Positions 30,173 to 43,287 are shown, counted from the stretch's first letter. The stretch: DNA of 64,000 nt from Acetobacteraceae bacterium (GCA_947474705.1 CANJJS010000017.1:1-64000); one strand, 5' to 3'. A program made the numbers and translations. The notes: a model not told the origin generated them from the sequence alone.

Positions 30173-31720
30173 TCAGCGCGTGCCAACAATGTCTTGCCAC
30201 AACGCGCGCGTTTCCCCACGCGGATCGTTCTCCACCCGGCACGTCGCGTCGAACATCAGAGTCGCGCGGGTCTTTGTGTCGTAGGCGGGCCAATGCGGAA
30301 TGGACGGATGATCCGGCACCCCGCTCCGCGCGAAAGCGGCCCAAACCCCCGACATCGCCGCCGCCAGATTTTTCGCGGTCTCGCTGTTGTCCGTGGCGTT
30401 GGTCAGGTCGATCGTATCGAAACAGAACGGCACATCCATCGCGTGCGGCGCCTTCATCTTGCCGCCGAGCACCGGTGTTTCCCACTCGAACGAATACATC
30501 CACACCGGCGCCGTCGCGTTCGCCACCCGCCGTTCCGCCAGCGTCAGCGACCGGATCCGGAAATTGCAGTCCGTCGTCGCCGAAATCAGCCGGTCCGCCG
30601 CGCTCGCCCCCGGATAAAGCCGCCGGTACGTCTCCACCACCCGTCCCGTATGGTCCCCAGCCAGCGCGCGAATCCGCTCTTCCATTTGCATTTCGGAAAT
30701 CGTGCGGTTCCAGACGAGGTCGTCGGGCGCCAGAAAACTCGCCGTTTCGTCCTTCATATCGCCAATCAGCAGCGGAATGTCCCGCATGACCGGCGAGGCC
30801 ACGGGATCGAACGGATGTCCCGGCAACACGTCGCCATCGACCACCGGTCCGAACGGGTAACGATCGAAAAACCGGTGTTCCGAAGCGCCCAAAGCCCGTT
30901 CCGCCGGCTTGATCGCCGCCAGCAACGCCGCAACCGGCAGAGCCTGTAAAGCCGACGCCGCATTCCCGGCGGAAATCCCGAGTTCCTTCAACACCAGAGA
31001 CGTCAACCGCAACGCCCGTTCCCGCGTCCGGTGCCGCACCGCCGCGCCACTTTGAATGATTGCCTTATGGAACAGTCCAGCCGCGGAGGGCATCGCCAGC
31101 AGCGTACTGACCTTCCCTCCGCCTCCCGATTCCCCGAAAATCGTGACATTCCCGGGATCGCCGCCAAACGCCGAAATATTGTCGCGCACCCACTCCAGCG
31201 CCGCGACCATGTCGAGCGTCCCCGCGTTTCCAGAACGCGCGAAGTCCGCGCCCCCGGATTCCGACAAATCGAGATGCCCGAAAATATTCAGCCGGTGATT
31301 GACGGTGACAACCACCACATCCCCGCGCTTCGCCAGCCGGCTGCCGCGCAGCCGTTCCGCGTTCGCGCTGCCATAGGCAAACGCCCCGCCATGCCACCAC
31401 ACCATCACCGGCCGCTTCGCCCCGTCGGACACACCGGGCGTCCAGACATGCAGCGTCAGACAATCCTCCGAATCCGGCGACGTATCCGGCGGGCCGGAAA
31501 AATTCTCCAGCTCCGGACGCGTGCCCGACCGCAACCCCGCCTGCGGTGCCCGCCCGGCATAAGCCGTCGCATCCCGCTCCCCAGACCAGGCCACGACCGG
31601 TCTGGGCGGCAAAAACCGCAGCGCGCCCATGGGAGGCGCGGCATAGGGAACGGCCTTGAAAACGGCCACGCCTTCCACCGTCGTGCCGCGCAACGCGCCG
31701 CTCGAAATATCCACCCGCAT
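30173..31720 (-). CDS. Carboxylesterase family protein (type B)
   Basis: NVTIFGESGGGGKVSTLLAMP; start at MRVDISSGALRG. Confidence 0.93.
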   Translation of the reverse strand: MRVDISSGALRGTTVEGVAVFKAVPYAAPPMGALRFLPPRPVVAWSGERDATAYAGRAPQAGLRSGTRPELENFSGPPDTSPDSEDCLTLHVWTPGVSDGAKRPVMVWWHGGAFAYGSANAERLRGSRLAKRGDVVVVTVNHRLNIFGHLDLSESGGADFARSGNAGTLDMVAALEWVRDNISAFGGDPGNVTIFGESGGGGKVSTLLAMPSAAGLFHKAIIQSGAAVRHRTRERALRLTSLVLKELGISAGNAASALQALPVAALLAAIKPAERALGASEHRFFDRYPFGPVVDGDVLPGHPFDPVASPVMRDIPLLIGDMKDETASFLAPDDLVWNRTISEMQMEERIRALAGDHTGRVVETYRRLYPGASAADRLISATTDCNFRIRSLTLAERRVANATAPVWMYSFEWETPVLGGKMKAPHAMDVPFCFDTIDLTNATDNSETAKNLAAAMSGVWAAFARSGVPDHPSIPHWPAYDTKTRATLMFDATCRVENDPRGETRALWQDIVGTR

Positions 31721-31817
31721 GGTTCCCTCCCATTGTGCCGCTCGCCGGCGGGCATCATGCTGCCGCGCGGTCCGAAGCCTGTCGAGTAGCGGACCCGCGC
31801 GCGGAGGAAGGCAAAAG

Positions 31818-32819
31818 ATGATCAACCGGCGAATTCTTCTCAAATCCCGCCCCACCGGCATTCCGGGCGAGCATAATTTCGAACAAGACGAAATCCCCGC
31901 GGCACCCCCCGGCATGGGCGAACTCTTCGTCGAAACCCTCTACATCTCCATCGACCCCGCGATGCGCTCCTGGATCGCCCAGACCTCCGGCTACACCGCC
32001 GGAGTCGCGCTCGGCGCCGTCATGCGCGCCGGCGGTATCGCGCGAGTCCTCTCCAGCCGCGCCGAGGGCTTCGCGCCCGGCGACCTCGTCCAGGGACGCA
32101 CCGGCTGGCAGTCCCATCCCACGTTGCTCGGACGCCAAACCCAGAAACTCGACCTCTCCTTGGGCTCCCTCGAAGACTGGATGGGCCCCCTCGGCACCTC
32201 CGCTTTGACCGCCTATTTCGGCCTCCGCGACATCGCCGCGCTGAAGCCCGGCGAAACCCTCCTCGTCTCCGCCGCCGCCGGCGGCGTCGGACAGATCGCC
32301 GCCCAGATCGGCCTGATCGACGCCTGCCACGTCGTCGGCATCGCCGGCGGACCCGAGAAATGCGCCTTCCTGCGCGACACGCTCGGCCTCCACGCCGCCA
32401 TCGATTACAAAGCGGAAAACGACCTGACCGCCGCCATCCGCCGGGCCTGCCCGGAGGGTCTCGACGTTTATTTCGACAATGTCGGCGGCCCCACCCTCGA
32501 CGCCGCCCTCGCCAACCTCCGGGATGACGCCCGGGTCGCCATCTGCGGCCGAATCTCCCAGACCGTCGCGGCCGAACCCTACGGCATCCGCAATCTCGGC
32601 GGGATGGGCGCCCGGCGGATCGCGCTCCGCAACTTCCTCGTTTTCGACTACCACGACCGCTATAACGAAGCCCGCGCCTGGCTCGCCGCCCGTATCCGCG
32701 AAGGCAAACTCCACCAAAAACTCCACATCCTCGACGGCCTCGACACCGCGCCCATGGCACTCGGCATGCTGTTCAAAGGCGAGAACACCGGAAAGCTGAT
32801 CGTCAAAGCCGGGGGGTGA
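31818..32819 (+). CDS. NADP-dependent oxidoreductase (CurA/prostaglandin reductase-like MDR)
   Basis: INRRILLKSRPTGIPGEHNFE; AAAGGVGQIAAQIG; DVYFDNVGGPTLDAAL. Confidence 0.92.
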   Translation: MINRRILLKSRPTGIPGEHNFEQDEIPAAPPGMGELFVETLYISIDPAMRSWIAQTSGYTAGVALGAVMRAGGIARVLSSRAEGFAPGDLVQGRTGWQSHPTLLGRQTQKLDLSLGSLEDWMGPLGTSALTAYFGLRDIAALKPGETLLVSAAAGGVGQIAAQIGLIDACHVVGIAGGPEKCAFLRDTLGLHAAIDYKAENDLTAAIRRACPEGLDVYFDNVGGPTLDAALANLRDDARVAICGRISQTVAAEPYGIRNLGGMGARRIALRNFLVFDYHDRYNEARAWLAARIREGKLHQKLHILDGLDTAPMALGMLFKGENTGKLIVKAGG

Positions 32820-32832
32820 GGGGACGGTGTCT

Positions 32833-32906
32833 GGGGAGACGCCGGGGCGCTGCCCCGGACCCCGCGAGGGCGCTGCCCTTCGAACCCGCCAAGGCAGGGC
32901 CTTGGA
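32833..32906 (-). repeat. Three-hairpin intergenic repeat, copy 2 (inverted)
   Basis: Reverse complement reads TCCAAGGCCCTGCCTTGGCGGGTTCGAAGGGCAGCGCCCTCGCGGGGTCCGGGGCAGCGCCCCGGCGTCTCCCC. Confidence 0.85.
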
Positions 32907-32915
32907 TGCCATCTT

Positions 32916-32988
32916 TGGGTGATATGAAGAAGGGGGCCTGGCGTGGCGGTTCAACCGTCTCGTATGGCCCCCTTCTTCATCTCACCCA
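32916..32988. repeat. 23-bp inverted repeat (one mismatch), 27-nt spacer
   Basis: TGGGTGATATGAAGAAGGGGGCC (32916-32938) / GGCCCCCTTCTTCATCTCACCCA (32966-32988). Confidence 0.9.
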
Positions 32989-32996
32989 CTAAACGG

Positions 32997-33072
32997 GTCC
33001 AGGGCCCCCGCCCTGGTGGGGTCGAGGGGCAAAGCCCCCGTGGGGTCTGGGGCAAAGCCCCAGTGTCTCCCC
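32997..33072 (+). repeat. Three-hairpin intergenic repeat, copy 3
   Basis: GTCCAGGGCCCCCGCCCTGGTGGGGTCGAGGGGCAAAGCCCCCGTGGGGTCTGGGGCAAAGCCCCAGTGTCTCCCC. Confidence 0.85.
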
Positions 33073-33106
33073 AAACACCGCCCTCTCACCCCATGGCTCC
33101 GGCCGG

Positions 33107-34252
33107 TCAGCGTTCGTTGTCCGTGCCTTCGAACTCCACGTCGCGGTGGACCTGGACGGACATCAGCACCCCGAAGGACACCATCATCGTGATCATGGCG
33201 GAGCCGCCGTGGGAGACCAGTGGCAGTGGGACGCCGCCGACGGGGATCACGCCCATGACCATCGCGATATTCACGAAGCAGTAAAAAAAGAAATTGCAGG
33301 CGATTCCGAACGCCACCAGGCGTCCGAACTGGTGTTTGCAGCGCAGTCCGATCGCCAGGGCGGACCAGATGATCAGGCCCAGCAGTGTCATGACGCTGAC
33401 GGCGCCGACCAGCCCGAATTCCTCGCCGATCATGGTGAAGATGAAGTCGGTTTGTTTTTCCGGCAGAAAGTCCAGATGCCCTTGGGTGCCCTGCAGGTAG
33501 CCTTTGCCCCAGAACCCGCCAGAGCCCAGCGCGATCTTGGACTGAATGATGTTGTAGCCCGCGCCCAGAGGATCGCTCTCCGGGTTCATGAAGGTGTCGA
33601 TGCGGGCGCGTTGGTAGTCGTGGAGGTGATGGTAAGCATAGCGCGCGGCGAAGGGCACGGGCAGCAGCACCAGCACGAATTTCCACCAGCGGACTCCGGC
33701 GGCGAAGAACAATGCGCCGCCCAGCATCATGGTGATCATGGCGGTGCCAAGGTTGGGTTCTTTCAGGATCAGGGCGACGGGCACCAGCACCGCGACGATC
33801 GCGGGCAGCAGGAACAGCGGGTTGCCGATTTTCTCCCAGCTCGCGCGATGGAACCAGGCGGCGAGCGCCAGGATCAGCGCCAGCTTCATCAGTTCCGACG
33901 GCTGGATCTGCTGCCCGCCGATATCGATCCAGCGTTGCGCGCCCTTGCCGACATGGCCCACCCGCAAGACCAGGATCAGCAGCACCACCCCGCCCGCATA
34001 GGCCAGCCACGACAGCCGCGCGATGAAGCGGATATCGATCAGCGCGATGCACAGCATCAGCAGCAGCCCCACCGCGAACCGCACGATGTGCCGCGTCGCG
34101 TAGGGATCGGGCGACCCGCCCGCGGCGCTGTAAAGCGCCGTGTATCCCACCGAGGCCAGCGCGCAGAGCAACAGCACGAACAGCCAGTTGATCCGGAAAA
34201 TCTTGCCCGTCAGATCGTGCGAGCTTTCCCGCCACAGCCGCCGTTCGTTCAC
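33107..34252 (-). CDS. rodA: Rod shape-determining protein RodA
   Basis: SEDS family sequence; downstream of mrdA in mre operon. Confidence 0.96.
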   Translation of the reverse strand: MNERRLWRESSHDLTGKIFRINWLFVLLLCALASVGYTALYSAAGGSPDPYATRHIVRFAVGLLLMLCIALIDIRFIARLSWLAYAGGVVLLILVLRVGHVGKGAQRWIDIGGQQIQPSELMKLALILALAAWFHRASWEKIGNPLFLLPAIVAVLVPVALILKEPNLGTAMITMMLGGALFFAAGVRWWKFVLVLLPVPFAARYAYHHLHDYQRARIDTFMNPESDPLGAGYNIIQSKIALGSGGFWGKGYLQGTQGHLDFLPEKQTDFIFTMIGEEFGLVGAVSVMTLLGLIIWSALAIGLRCKHQFGRLVAFGIACNFFFYCFVNIAMVMGVIPVGGVPLPLVSHGGSAMITMMVSFGVLMSVQVHRDVEFEGTDNER

Positions 34253-36108
34253 GATTTGGCGTCCGCGATCTGGGCGGTTTCGGAGTCCGGTTTTCCCGCC
34301 GGATCGCGCTTCAACACTTCCAGCATGATGTCGCGCGCGATCGGGCCCGCTGTCGCGCCACCCGCGTTGCCGTGCTCGACGACGACCGACAGCGCGTAGC
34401 GCGGCTTGTCATAGGGCGCGTAGGCCACGAACAGCGCGTGCGGGCGGTACTCCCAGGGCAGGTTTTTACTGTCGAACGTGCCGCTCTCGCGTTGCTTCCG
34501 GCTGACGCGGCGCACCTGCGACGACCCGGTTTTGCCGGCCATTTGCACCTGCCCGCCCAACCGAGCCTTGGGCGCGGTGCCGCCTTCGTTCACCACCGCG
34601 AACATTCCGCCGCGCACCGCTTGCAGCATCTGTTCTGGCACGCCCAGATCCGGCCAGTCCTCGGGCTGCGATCCCGGCTGCACCACCCCGGCGATGCGGC
34701 GGGTGAAATGCGGTTGCACCGCGCGCCCCGAGGCGATGCGGGCGGCATAAGTCGCCAGTTGCAGCGGTGTGTTCACGATCGGCCCCTGGCCGATGCCGCT
34801 GACCACGGTGTCGCCGAGTTGCCAGGGCAGCCCCTTGCCGGCACGCCAGTCCTTGGTCGGCACCTGGCCCACTCGTTGCCCAGGAATATCGATATCCAGC
34901 TCCGTGCCCAGCCCGAGCCGGTGCGACATCGCGGAAATACGATCGATCCCGGTGCGCAGCGCCACCTGGTAAAAATACACGTCGCAACTGTATTTCAGCG
35001 CGTTTTTCAGATCGACGCCGCCATGTCCCGACCGCGAGTGGCAGTGGAACCGGCTTCCTCCCAGATCGAAATGGCCCGGACAACTGATGCGGTCGTGATA
35101 CCCGATGGTTTTGGCGTCCAGCCCGGCCAGTGCCACCGCCATCTTGAACGTCGAACCCGGCGCGTAGAGTCCCGATGTCGCCTTGTTGATCAGCGGTGTC
35201 CGCCGGTCCTTGGTCCATTCCCGCCATTGCGCCTGCGACACGCCGGTCATGAACAAGGACGGATCGTAGGAGGGGTTGGAGACCATCGCCATGATCTCCC
35301 CGTTGCGGCAGTCCAGCACCACCGCGCTCGCGGCCTCGTCGCCAAGGCGCTTTTGGATGACCTGCTGCAAGCCGAAATCGAAGGCCAGGCCGATATCGTC
35401 GCCGTTCACGCCATCGGCGCGATCCAGTTCGCGGATCACCCGCCCGACCGCGTTCACCTCCAGGTGCACCACCCCGGGCCGTCCGCGCAGCGCCAGGTCG
35501 TGAAACTTCTCGATCCCGGCACGCCCGATCTTCACGCCCGGCAGGGCCATCAGCGGGTCGCCGGTCATGTCGTTCTCGCTGGGCGGGGCGACATAGCCCA
35601 GGATGTGGGCGAGTTCGTAGGGATGGTGATAGGTGCGGCTGGTGCCGCCATCGACGACGATCCCCGGCAGATCGGGCGCGTTGACCTCGATCTTCGTCAT
35701 GGCGTCGCGGCTGAGATATTCCTTGATCAAAATGGGAATATAGGATTTGCCGTTGCGCATGTCGCGCTCGATGCGGGTGCGCTCCGTCTCGGTCAGCGGC
35801 ACGATCGAGGCGAAATTGTCCAGCGTGCGGCGGACATTCACCGCCTGTTCCATCACCAGCAGCGCCCGCCAGTTGACGAGGCTCCCCGCCAGCACCTTCC
35901 CGAACCGGTCCAGAATCCGCCCGCGTCTCGGCGCGGTCATCCGTGCCGTGATGCGATTGTCTTCGGCCATCGTGGTGTAACGGGCGCCTTCTTCCACCTG
36001 CACCTGCCGCAATCGCGCGGCGAGCCCGCCCAACAGCAATGTCTGCGCGCCGCCAATCAGCAAGGCGCGGCGTGTGAAGACACTGGAACGGTTGACTTCC
36101 TTGCGCAT
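34249..36108 (-). CDS. mrdA: Penicillin-binding protein 2
   Basis: Transpeptidase motifs (YAPGSTFKMAVA, KTGSSQV), PBP dimer domain, 619 aa. Confidence 0.96.
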   Translation of the reverse strand: MRKEVNRSSVFTRRALLIGGAQTLLLGGLAARLRQVQVEEGARYTTMAEDNRITARMTAPRRGRILDRFGKVLAGSLVNWRALLVMEQAVNVRRTLDNFASIVPLTETERTRIERDMRNGKSYIPILIKEYLSRDAMTKIEVNAPDLPGIVVDGGTSRTYHHPYELAHILGYVAPPSENDMTGDPLMALPGVKIGRAGIEKFHDLALRGRPGVVHLEVNAVGRVIRELDRADGVNGDDIGLAFDFGLQQVIQKRLGDEAASAVVLDCRNGEIMAMVSNPSYDPSLFMTGVSQAQWREWTKDRRTPLINKATSGLYAPGSTFKMAVALAGLDAKTIGYHDRISCPGHFDLGGSRFHCHSRSGHGGVDLKNALKYSCDVYFYQVALRTGIDRISAMSHRLGLGTELDIDIPGQRVGQVPTKDWRAGKGLPWQLGDTVVSGIGQGPIVNTPLQLATYAARIASGRAVQPHFTRRIAGVVQPGSQPEDWPDLGVPEQMLQAVRGGMFAVVNEGGTAPKARLGGQVQMAGKTGSSQVRRVSRKQRESGTFDSKNLPWEYRPHALFVAYAPYDKPRYALSVVVEHGNAGGATAGPIARDIMLEVLKRDPAGKPDSETAQIADAKS

Positions 36109-36662
36109 CAGGCACGCTCCGGGTCGGCGATGGACCGGTGGGCGAGCATCAGCGGGATCGCGACCACCGGATACAGCGCGGCGGCGAGCCCGGCCTGAAA
36201 CAGCACCGGACCGGCCGGGTACAGGCGGAAATTCAGCAGCGAGACCAAAGCCCAGTTCATCGCCGCGATGGCGCAGGCGACGGCGATGAAGATCGGCCAG
36301 ACCACGGCGAACCCTTGCCGCGCCAGGGTCCCGCGCAACCGCTGCGCCACCCCATGCGTCGTCAGCAATGTCAGCGGTCCGACCCCCAGAGGCAGAAAGG
36401 CCAGCAAATCAAGCAGTAAGCCCAGTGCCAGCACGACCGGAGGCGCCATCGCCTCGGGCCGGAACAGCGACCAGAACCAGACGCAGGTCAGCGCCACCAC
36501 CGGCGGCAAGGCCGATTGCCGCCAAAGCCCGAAGGGCGCCAGCGACAGCATCATCGCGACCAGGCTGGTGACGCCGGGGAAGGCGTGGCGCCAGGCGATA
36601 TCCAACCGGCGCCCAATCGATTGACGCGGCCGGATCCCAGGGGTGCGGTCGCTGAGCGCCAT
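36108..36662 (-). CDS. mreD: Rod shape-determining protein MreD
   Basis: Small multi-TM protein between mreC and mrdA. Confidence 0.85.
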   Translation of the reverse strand: MALSDRTPGIRPRQSIGRRLDIAWRHAFPGVTSLVAMMLSLAPFGLWRQSALPPVVALTCVWFWSLFRPEAMAPPVVLALGLLLDLLAFLPLGVGPLTLLTTHGVAQRLRGTLARQGFAVVWPIFIAVACAIAAMNWALVSLLNFRLYPAGPVLFQAGLAAALYPVVAIPLMLAHRSIADPERA

Positions 36663-37522
36663 CAGCGCCGTCCCGGTGTCGGACGGCCCGGCGTTTCGGG
36701 TGGCGCGAACCCGCCCAGCCCGTAATCGAAAATCCGCACGATATCGATCGCGCGCAACTGCGCGTCGGGTTCGATTTCCGGGATACCGGCGGCGTTATAA
36801 CGGATGGTGCCGACAGCCAGGTTCGCCGGGAAGGCGTTGGCCTCCGCGCTGGTGACGACGCGCTCGCCTTCTTTCGGGATCGACCCTTCCGTCCAGTATA
36901 ACAACCGAGGCCAGGGACCGTTGGTGCCGGCCATGATCGCGCGGGCGCGGCTGGTTTCCAGGATCACCGGGACCCGGCTGTTCATGTCGGTGATCAGCAG
37001 CACCCGCGCCGTGCGCGACCCGACCTCGGTGATGCGTCCCACCAGGCCACGCTCATCCAACGCGATCTGTCCCTTGCGCAGCGCGTGTTTGGGCCCGACC
37101 GACAGCAGCACCGCCTTCGCGTAAACGCCGCCCGCATCCGCCACCACCCGCGCCGTGACATAGGACGCCTCGGGGTCCGGGATCCAGCGCAGCGCCGATT
37201 TCAGCCGCCGGTTCTCCGCGTCCAGCGTCAACGCGATCCCCTGCCACCGCCGCAACTGCTCGTTTTCCTCGCGCAACCGCGTGTTTTCCTCGCGCATTCC
37301 CCACAAACCGGAGATCTCCGCGATGGTCTTGTTGATCGATCCCAACGGTTCCGCCAGCGCCAGATAGACCGGCGCGCTCGCGTCGTGGATCGCGGTCCGC
37401 GCGCGTTCGACCACCACCGTGTCGACCTTGCCGACCAGCATCAGCCCGAACGCCACGACGAACATCGCCGGCAGTGTAAGCCGCGCGAGCGCATGGCGTG
37501 CCTGAAGGGAAGGGCGAAACAT
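36662..37522 (-). CDS. mreC: Rod shape-determining protein MreC
   Basis: N-terminal TM, coiled coil, GLVGRITEVGSRTARVLLITDMNSRVPV. Confidence 0.95.
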   Translation of the reverse strand: MFRPSLQARHALARLTLPAMFVVAFGLMLVGKVDTVVVERARTAIHDASAPVYLALAEPLGSINKTIAEISGLWGMREENTRLREENEQLRRWQGIALTLDAENRRLKSALRWIPDPEASYVTARVVADAGGVYAKAVLLSVGPKHALRKGQIALDERGLVGRITEVGSRTARVLLITDMNSRVPVILETSRARAIMAGTNGPWPRLLYWTEGSIPKEGERVVTSAEANAFPANLAVGTIRYNAAGIPEIEPDAQLRAIDIVRIFDYGLGGFAPPETPGRPTPGRR

Positions 37523-37598
37523 GACGCGCTATGGTGAACCAGGAAGGTCGTCGGTCATGGCATCCCCCTTGGCATCCCCGGCGCGGCGCGGGCCGCTG

Positions 37599-40416
<2,818 letters not shown>

Positions 40417-40420
40417 GCGA

Positions 40421-41167
40421 TCAGCCGCGCGCGATGAAGGGCATTTTCGTCGCCATGATGGTGACGAACTGGATATTCGACTCGAGCGGCAGGCTGGCCA
40501 TGAACGCCACCTGTTTGGCGACGTGGTTCACATCCATCCGCGGTTCCACCGCCATCTGGCCGTAGGGCTGCATCTGGCCGTTGGTGGACCGCGCGGTCAT
40601 CGGCGTCGCGGCGTTGCCGATATCGATCTGGCACGAGCAGATGTCGTATTGCCGCCCGTCGAGCGCGATCGACTTGGTCAGGCCCGTCACGCCGTGCTTG
40701 GTGGAGGTATAGGCCACCGAGCCGGGCCGCGGCACATGCGCGGAAATGGACCCGTTGTTGATGATGCGCCCGCCGATCGGCGACTGGTCCCGCATGATGC
40801 GAAACGCCTGATTGGCGCACTGGAACATGCCGTCCAGGTTCACCGCGACAACACCGCGCCACGCCTCGTACGTCATGTCGCCGAAATTGGTCGAGGGCAC
40901 GTTGCCGCCGGCGTTGTTGAACAGCATGTCGACGCGGCCGAATTTCGCCTTGACCGCGGCGAAGGCGGCCACGACCGCGTTGGGATCGGACACGTCGGTT
41001 GGGATCGCGTAGGTGGACCCGCCGACGGCGAGGCTCGCTGTTTCGTCCAGCGCGTCGGCGCGCCGGCCCAACATCGCGACGGACCAGCCCTCCGCGCACA
41101 ACGCCAATACCGAGGCGCGGCCAATGCCGCTGCCCGCGCCCGTGATGACCGCGATCCGCTCCGCCAT
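40421..41167 (-). CDS. SDR family oxidoreductase
   Basis: AVITGAGSGIGRASVLALCAEGW; YTSTKHGVTGLTKSIALD. Confidence 0.93.
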   Translation of the reverse strand: MAERIAVITGAGSGIGRASVLALCAEGWSVAMLGRRADALDETASLAVGGSTYAIPTDVSDPNAVVAAFAAVKAKFGRVDMLFNNAGGNVPSTNFGDMTYEAWRGVVAVNLDGMFQCANQAFRIMRDQSPIGGRIINNGSISAHVPRPGSVAYTSTKHGVTGLTKSIALDGRQYDICSCQIDIGNAATPMTARSTNGQMQPYGQMAVEPRMDVNHVAKQVAFMASLPLESNIQFVTIMATKMPFIARG

Positions 41168-41280
41168 GATGTTTCCTCCAACAGGGTGCCCTTATGGGCC
41201 GTGTGACCTGACCCATTGTGGACCTTGGTTGCGAGAGGGGGAAGATGGTGCGAGCCTGATCCCGCACGGAGGAGAACCGA

Positions 41281-42294
41281 ATGACGCGTTTCGCCGCGAT
41301 CGGCCTGGACCATCGCCACGTCTACGATATGACGGCGGGCCTGCTCGCGGCCGGCGCGGTGTGCGTGGGGCACGATTCCGGCACGACGGATTCGCGCGTG
41401 CTCGCCGGGTTCCGCAAACGCTTTCCGGATGTCCCGGCGCGGTCCCGGGAAGCTTTGCTGGACGACCCCTCGATTGATTTCATCGTGCTGTCCTCGGTCC
41501 CAAGGGACAGGTCCGCGATCGCCATCGCGGCGATGCGCCGCGGCAAGGACGTCATGTCCGACAAGCCGGGCGTGACGGCATTCGCGCATCTCGACGCGCT
41601 CCGCGCCGCTGTCGGCGAAACCGGGCGGCTGTGGTCGATTTGTGTGGGACGCGTGGCCTCGCCCGCGATACAGGCGGCGTTGAAAGTCGTGCGATCCGGC
41701 GAGTTGGGCCGGCTGGTGCATATGACCAGCCTCGCGCCGCACCGCTTGAACCGCGCTTTGCGTCCCGACTGGTTTTTCGACAAACCGGCCTATGGCGGGA
41801 TCGTCAACGATATCGGCGTTCACTCGATCGATCAGTTCCTGGCGCTCGCGGGCGCGGAAACGGCGGAGATCGAAACGAGCACCATCGGCGCCTTCGGCAC
41901 GGAACCCGCGGGTTTCGAGGATTTCGCGGAAATGACGCTCAGCACACCGTCGGTCCGAGGCTGGTGCCGCGTCGATTGGTTCACCCCCGACGGGCTGCCG
42001 GACTGGGGCGACGGACGGTTGTTTCTGATTGGAACGGAAGGCACGCTGGAATTGCGCAAAAACCTCGACATAGAGGGGCGGCCGGGTTCGGACCATATGT
42101 TCGTCGCGAACAAAACCGGGACGCGCTACCAGGATTGCGGCGGCTTGCCGGTGACGTATTTTCGCGATTTCATCGATGCCGTTGTCTCCAGGGATTTTTC
42201 CGCGTTGCCGCACGAACCCGTCTTTACCGTCTGCCGCCTGGCGCTCCAGGCGCAGGCCGGCGCGAAACGTTTCGCCGCCGAGGTCCGCGCATGA
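41281..42294 (+). CDS. Gfo/Idh/MocA family oxidoreductase
   Basis: Rossmann N-terminus, MRRGKDVMSDKPGVTAFAHLDALRAA; divergent from SDR. Confidence 0.85.
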   Translation: MTRFAAIGLDHRHVYDMTAGLLAAGAVCVGHDSGTTDSRVLAGFRKRFPDVPARSREALLDDPSIDFIVLSSVPRDRSAIAIAAMRRGKDVMSDKPGVTAFAHLDALRAAVGETGRLWSICVGRVASPAIQAALKVVRSGELGRLVHMTSLAPHRLNRALRPDWFFDKPAYGGIVNDIGVHSIDQFLALAGAETAEIETSTIGAFGTEPAGFEDFAEMTLSTPSVRGWCRVDWFTPDGLPDWGDGRLFLIGTEGTLELRKNLDIEGRPGSDHMFVANKTGTRYQDCGGLPVTYFRDFIDAVVSRDFSALPHEPVFTVCRLALQAQAGAKRFAAEVRA

Positions 42295-43283
42295 TCGGAC
42301 TCGCCGTCATCGGTCTGGGCGCCGCGCTCGGCCCGCACGGGAAATCCCTCGTGGACCTGAAGGACCGCGTGCGCGTCGTTCACGCCGTCGCCCGGACCCC
42401 TGAAAACCGCCGCGCGGCGGCGGAACAGTTCGGCTTCCCAACGTCCGCCGACGCGCTGGCGGCGATCGCCGATCCCGCCGTGGACGCGGTCATGATCCTG
42501 ACCCCCACCAACGCGCATCTGGAACTCGCCGAAGCCGCCTTCGCCGCCGGCAAACACGTGCTGTGCGAAAAGCCGCTGGACGTCACGGTCGATCGCGCCG
42601 AACGCCTGGTCGCCGCGGGCCGCGCCGCCAACCGGCGCCTGGGCGTCATGCTGCAACTCCGCTTCCGCGCCGCCAGCCAGAAATTGAAATTTCTGATCGC
42701 AACCGGCGCATTGGGAAACATCCAGGCGGCGACATTGACCGTGCCTTGGTGGCGGGCCCAGAGTTACTACGACCAGCCCGGACGCGGCGTGAAGGCCCGC
42801 GACGGCGGCGGCGTCCTGATGATCCAGGCGATCCACGCCCTGGACCTTTTCCGCTGGTGCGCCGGCATAAGCGCGGTCGAAGCGGCCATGATCCGCACCA
42901 CCGCGCTGCACCGCATGGAAACCGAGGATTACGCGTCCGCTTTGGTCCGCCTTGGCAACGGCGCGCCCGGCACGATCGTCGCCACCGTCGCGGCCTGGCC
43001 CGGCGGGCCCGAACAAATTCTCGTCATCGGCGACAAGGGAATCGCCCGCATGGACGGAAGCAATCTCCGCGTGTCGTATCTGGATGGCACCGAGGATATT
43101 CTTCAGGATGCCGTGGGAACCGGCACCGGAACCGGATGGATGGCGTTCTCGCACGAACCGCATAAAGCCGTGATAAGCGACTTTCTCGACGCCATCGAAC
43201 AGAATCGCGACCCCGCCATTCCCGGCGAGGAAGCGCTGGCGACGCAACGCGTCATCGACGACATCATCGCAAAGGGAGCCTGA
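42291..43283 (+). CDS. Gfo/Idh/MocA family oxidoreductase
   Basis: GLAVIGLGAALGPHGKSL; AGKHVLCEKPLDVTVDRAERLV; ATGA overlap with preceding gene. Confidence 0.92.
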   Translation: MIGLAVIGLGAALGPHGKSLVDLKDRVRVVHAVARTPENRRAAAEQFGFPTSADALAAIADPAVDAVMILTPTNAHLELAEAAFAAGKHVLCEKPLDVTVDRAERLVAAGRAANRRLGVMLQLRFRAASQKLKFLIATGALGNIQAATLTVPWWRAQSYYDQPGRGVKARDGGGVLMIQAIHALDLFRWCAGISAVEAAMIRTTALHRMETEDYASALVRLGNGAPGTIVATVAAWPGGPEQILVIGDKGIARMDGSNLRVSYLDGTEDILQDAVGTGTGTGWMAFSHEPHKAVISDFLDAIEQNRDPAIPGEEALATQRVIDDIIAKGA

Positions 43284-43287
43284 AAAA

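Noticed and set aside
32833-33072. Three-hairpin units as ordinary Rho-independent terminators
   Set aside because: Short stable stems but no following T-tract, and the unit recurs as a multi-hairpin block; termination is still possible but not shown.
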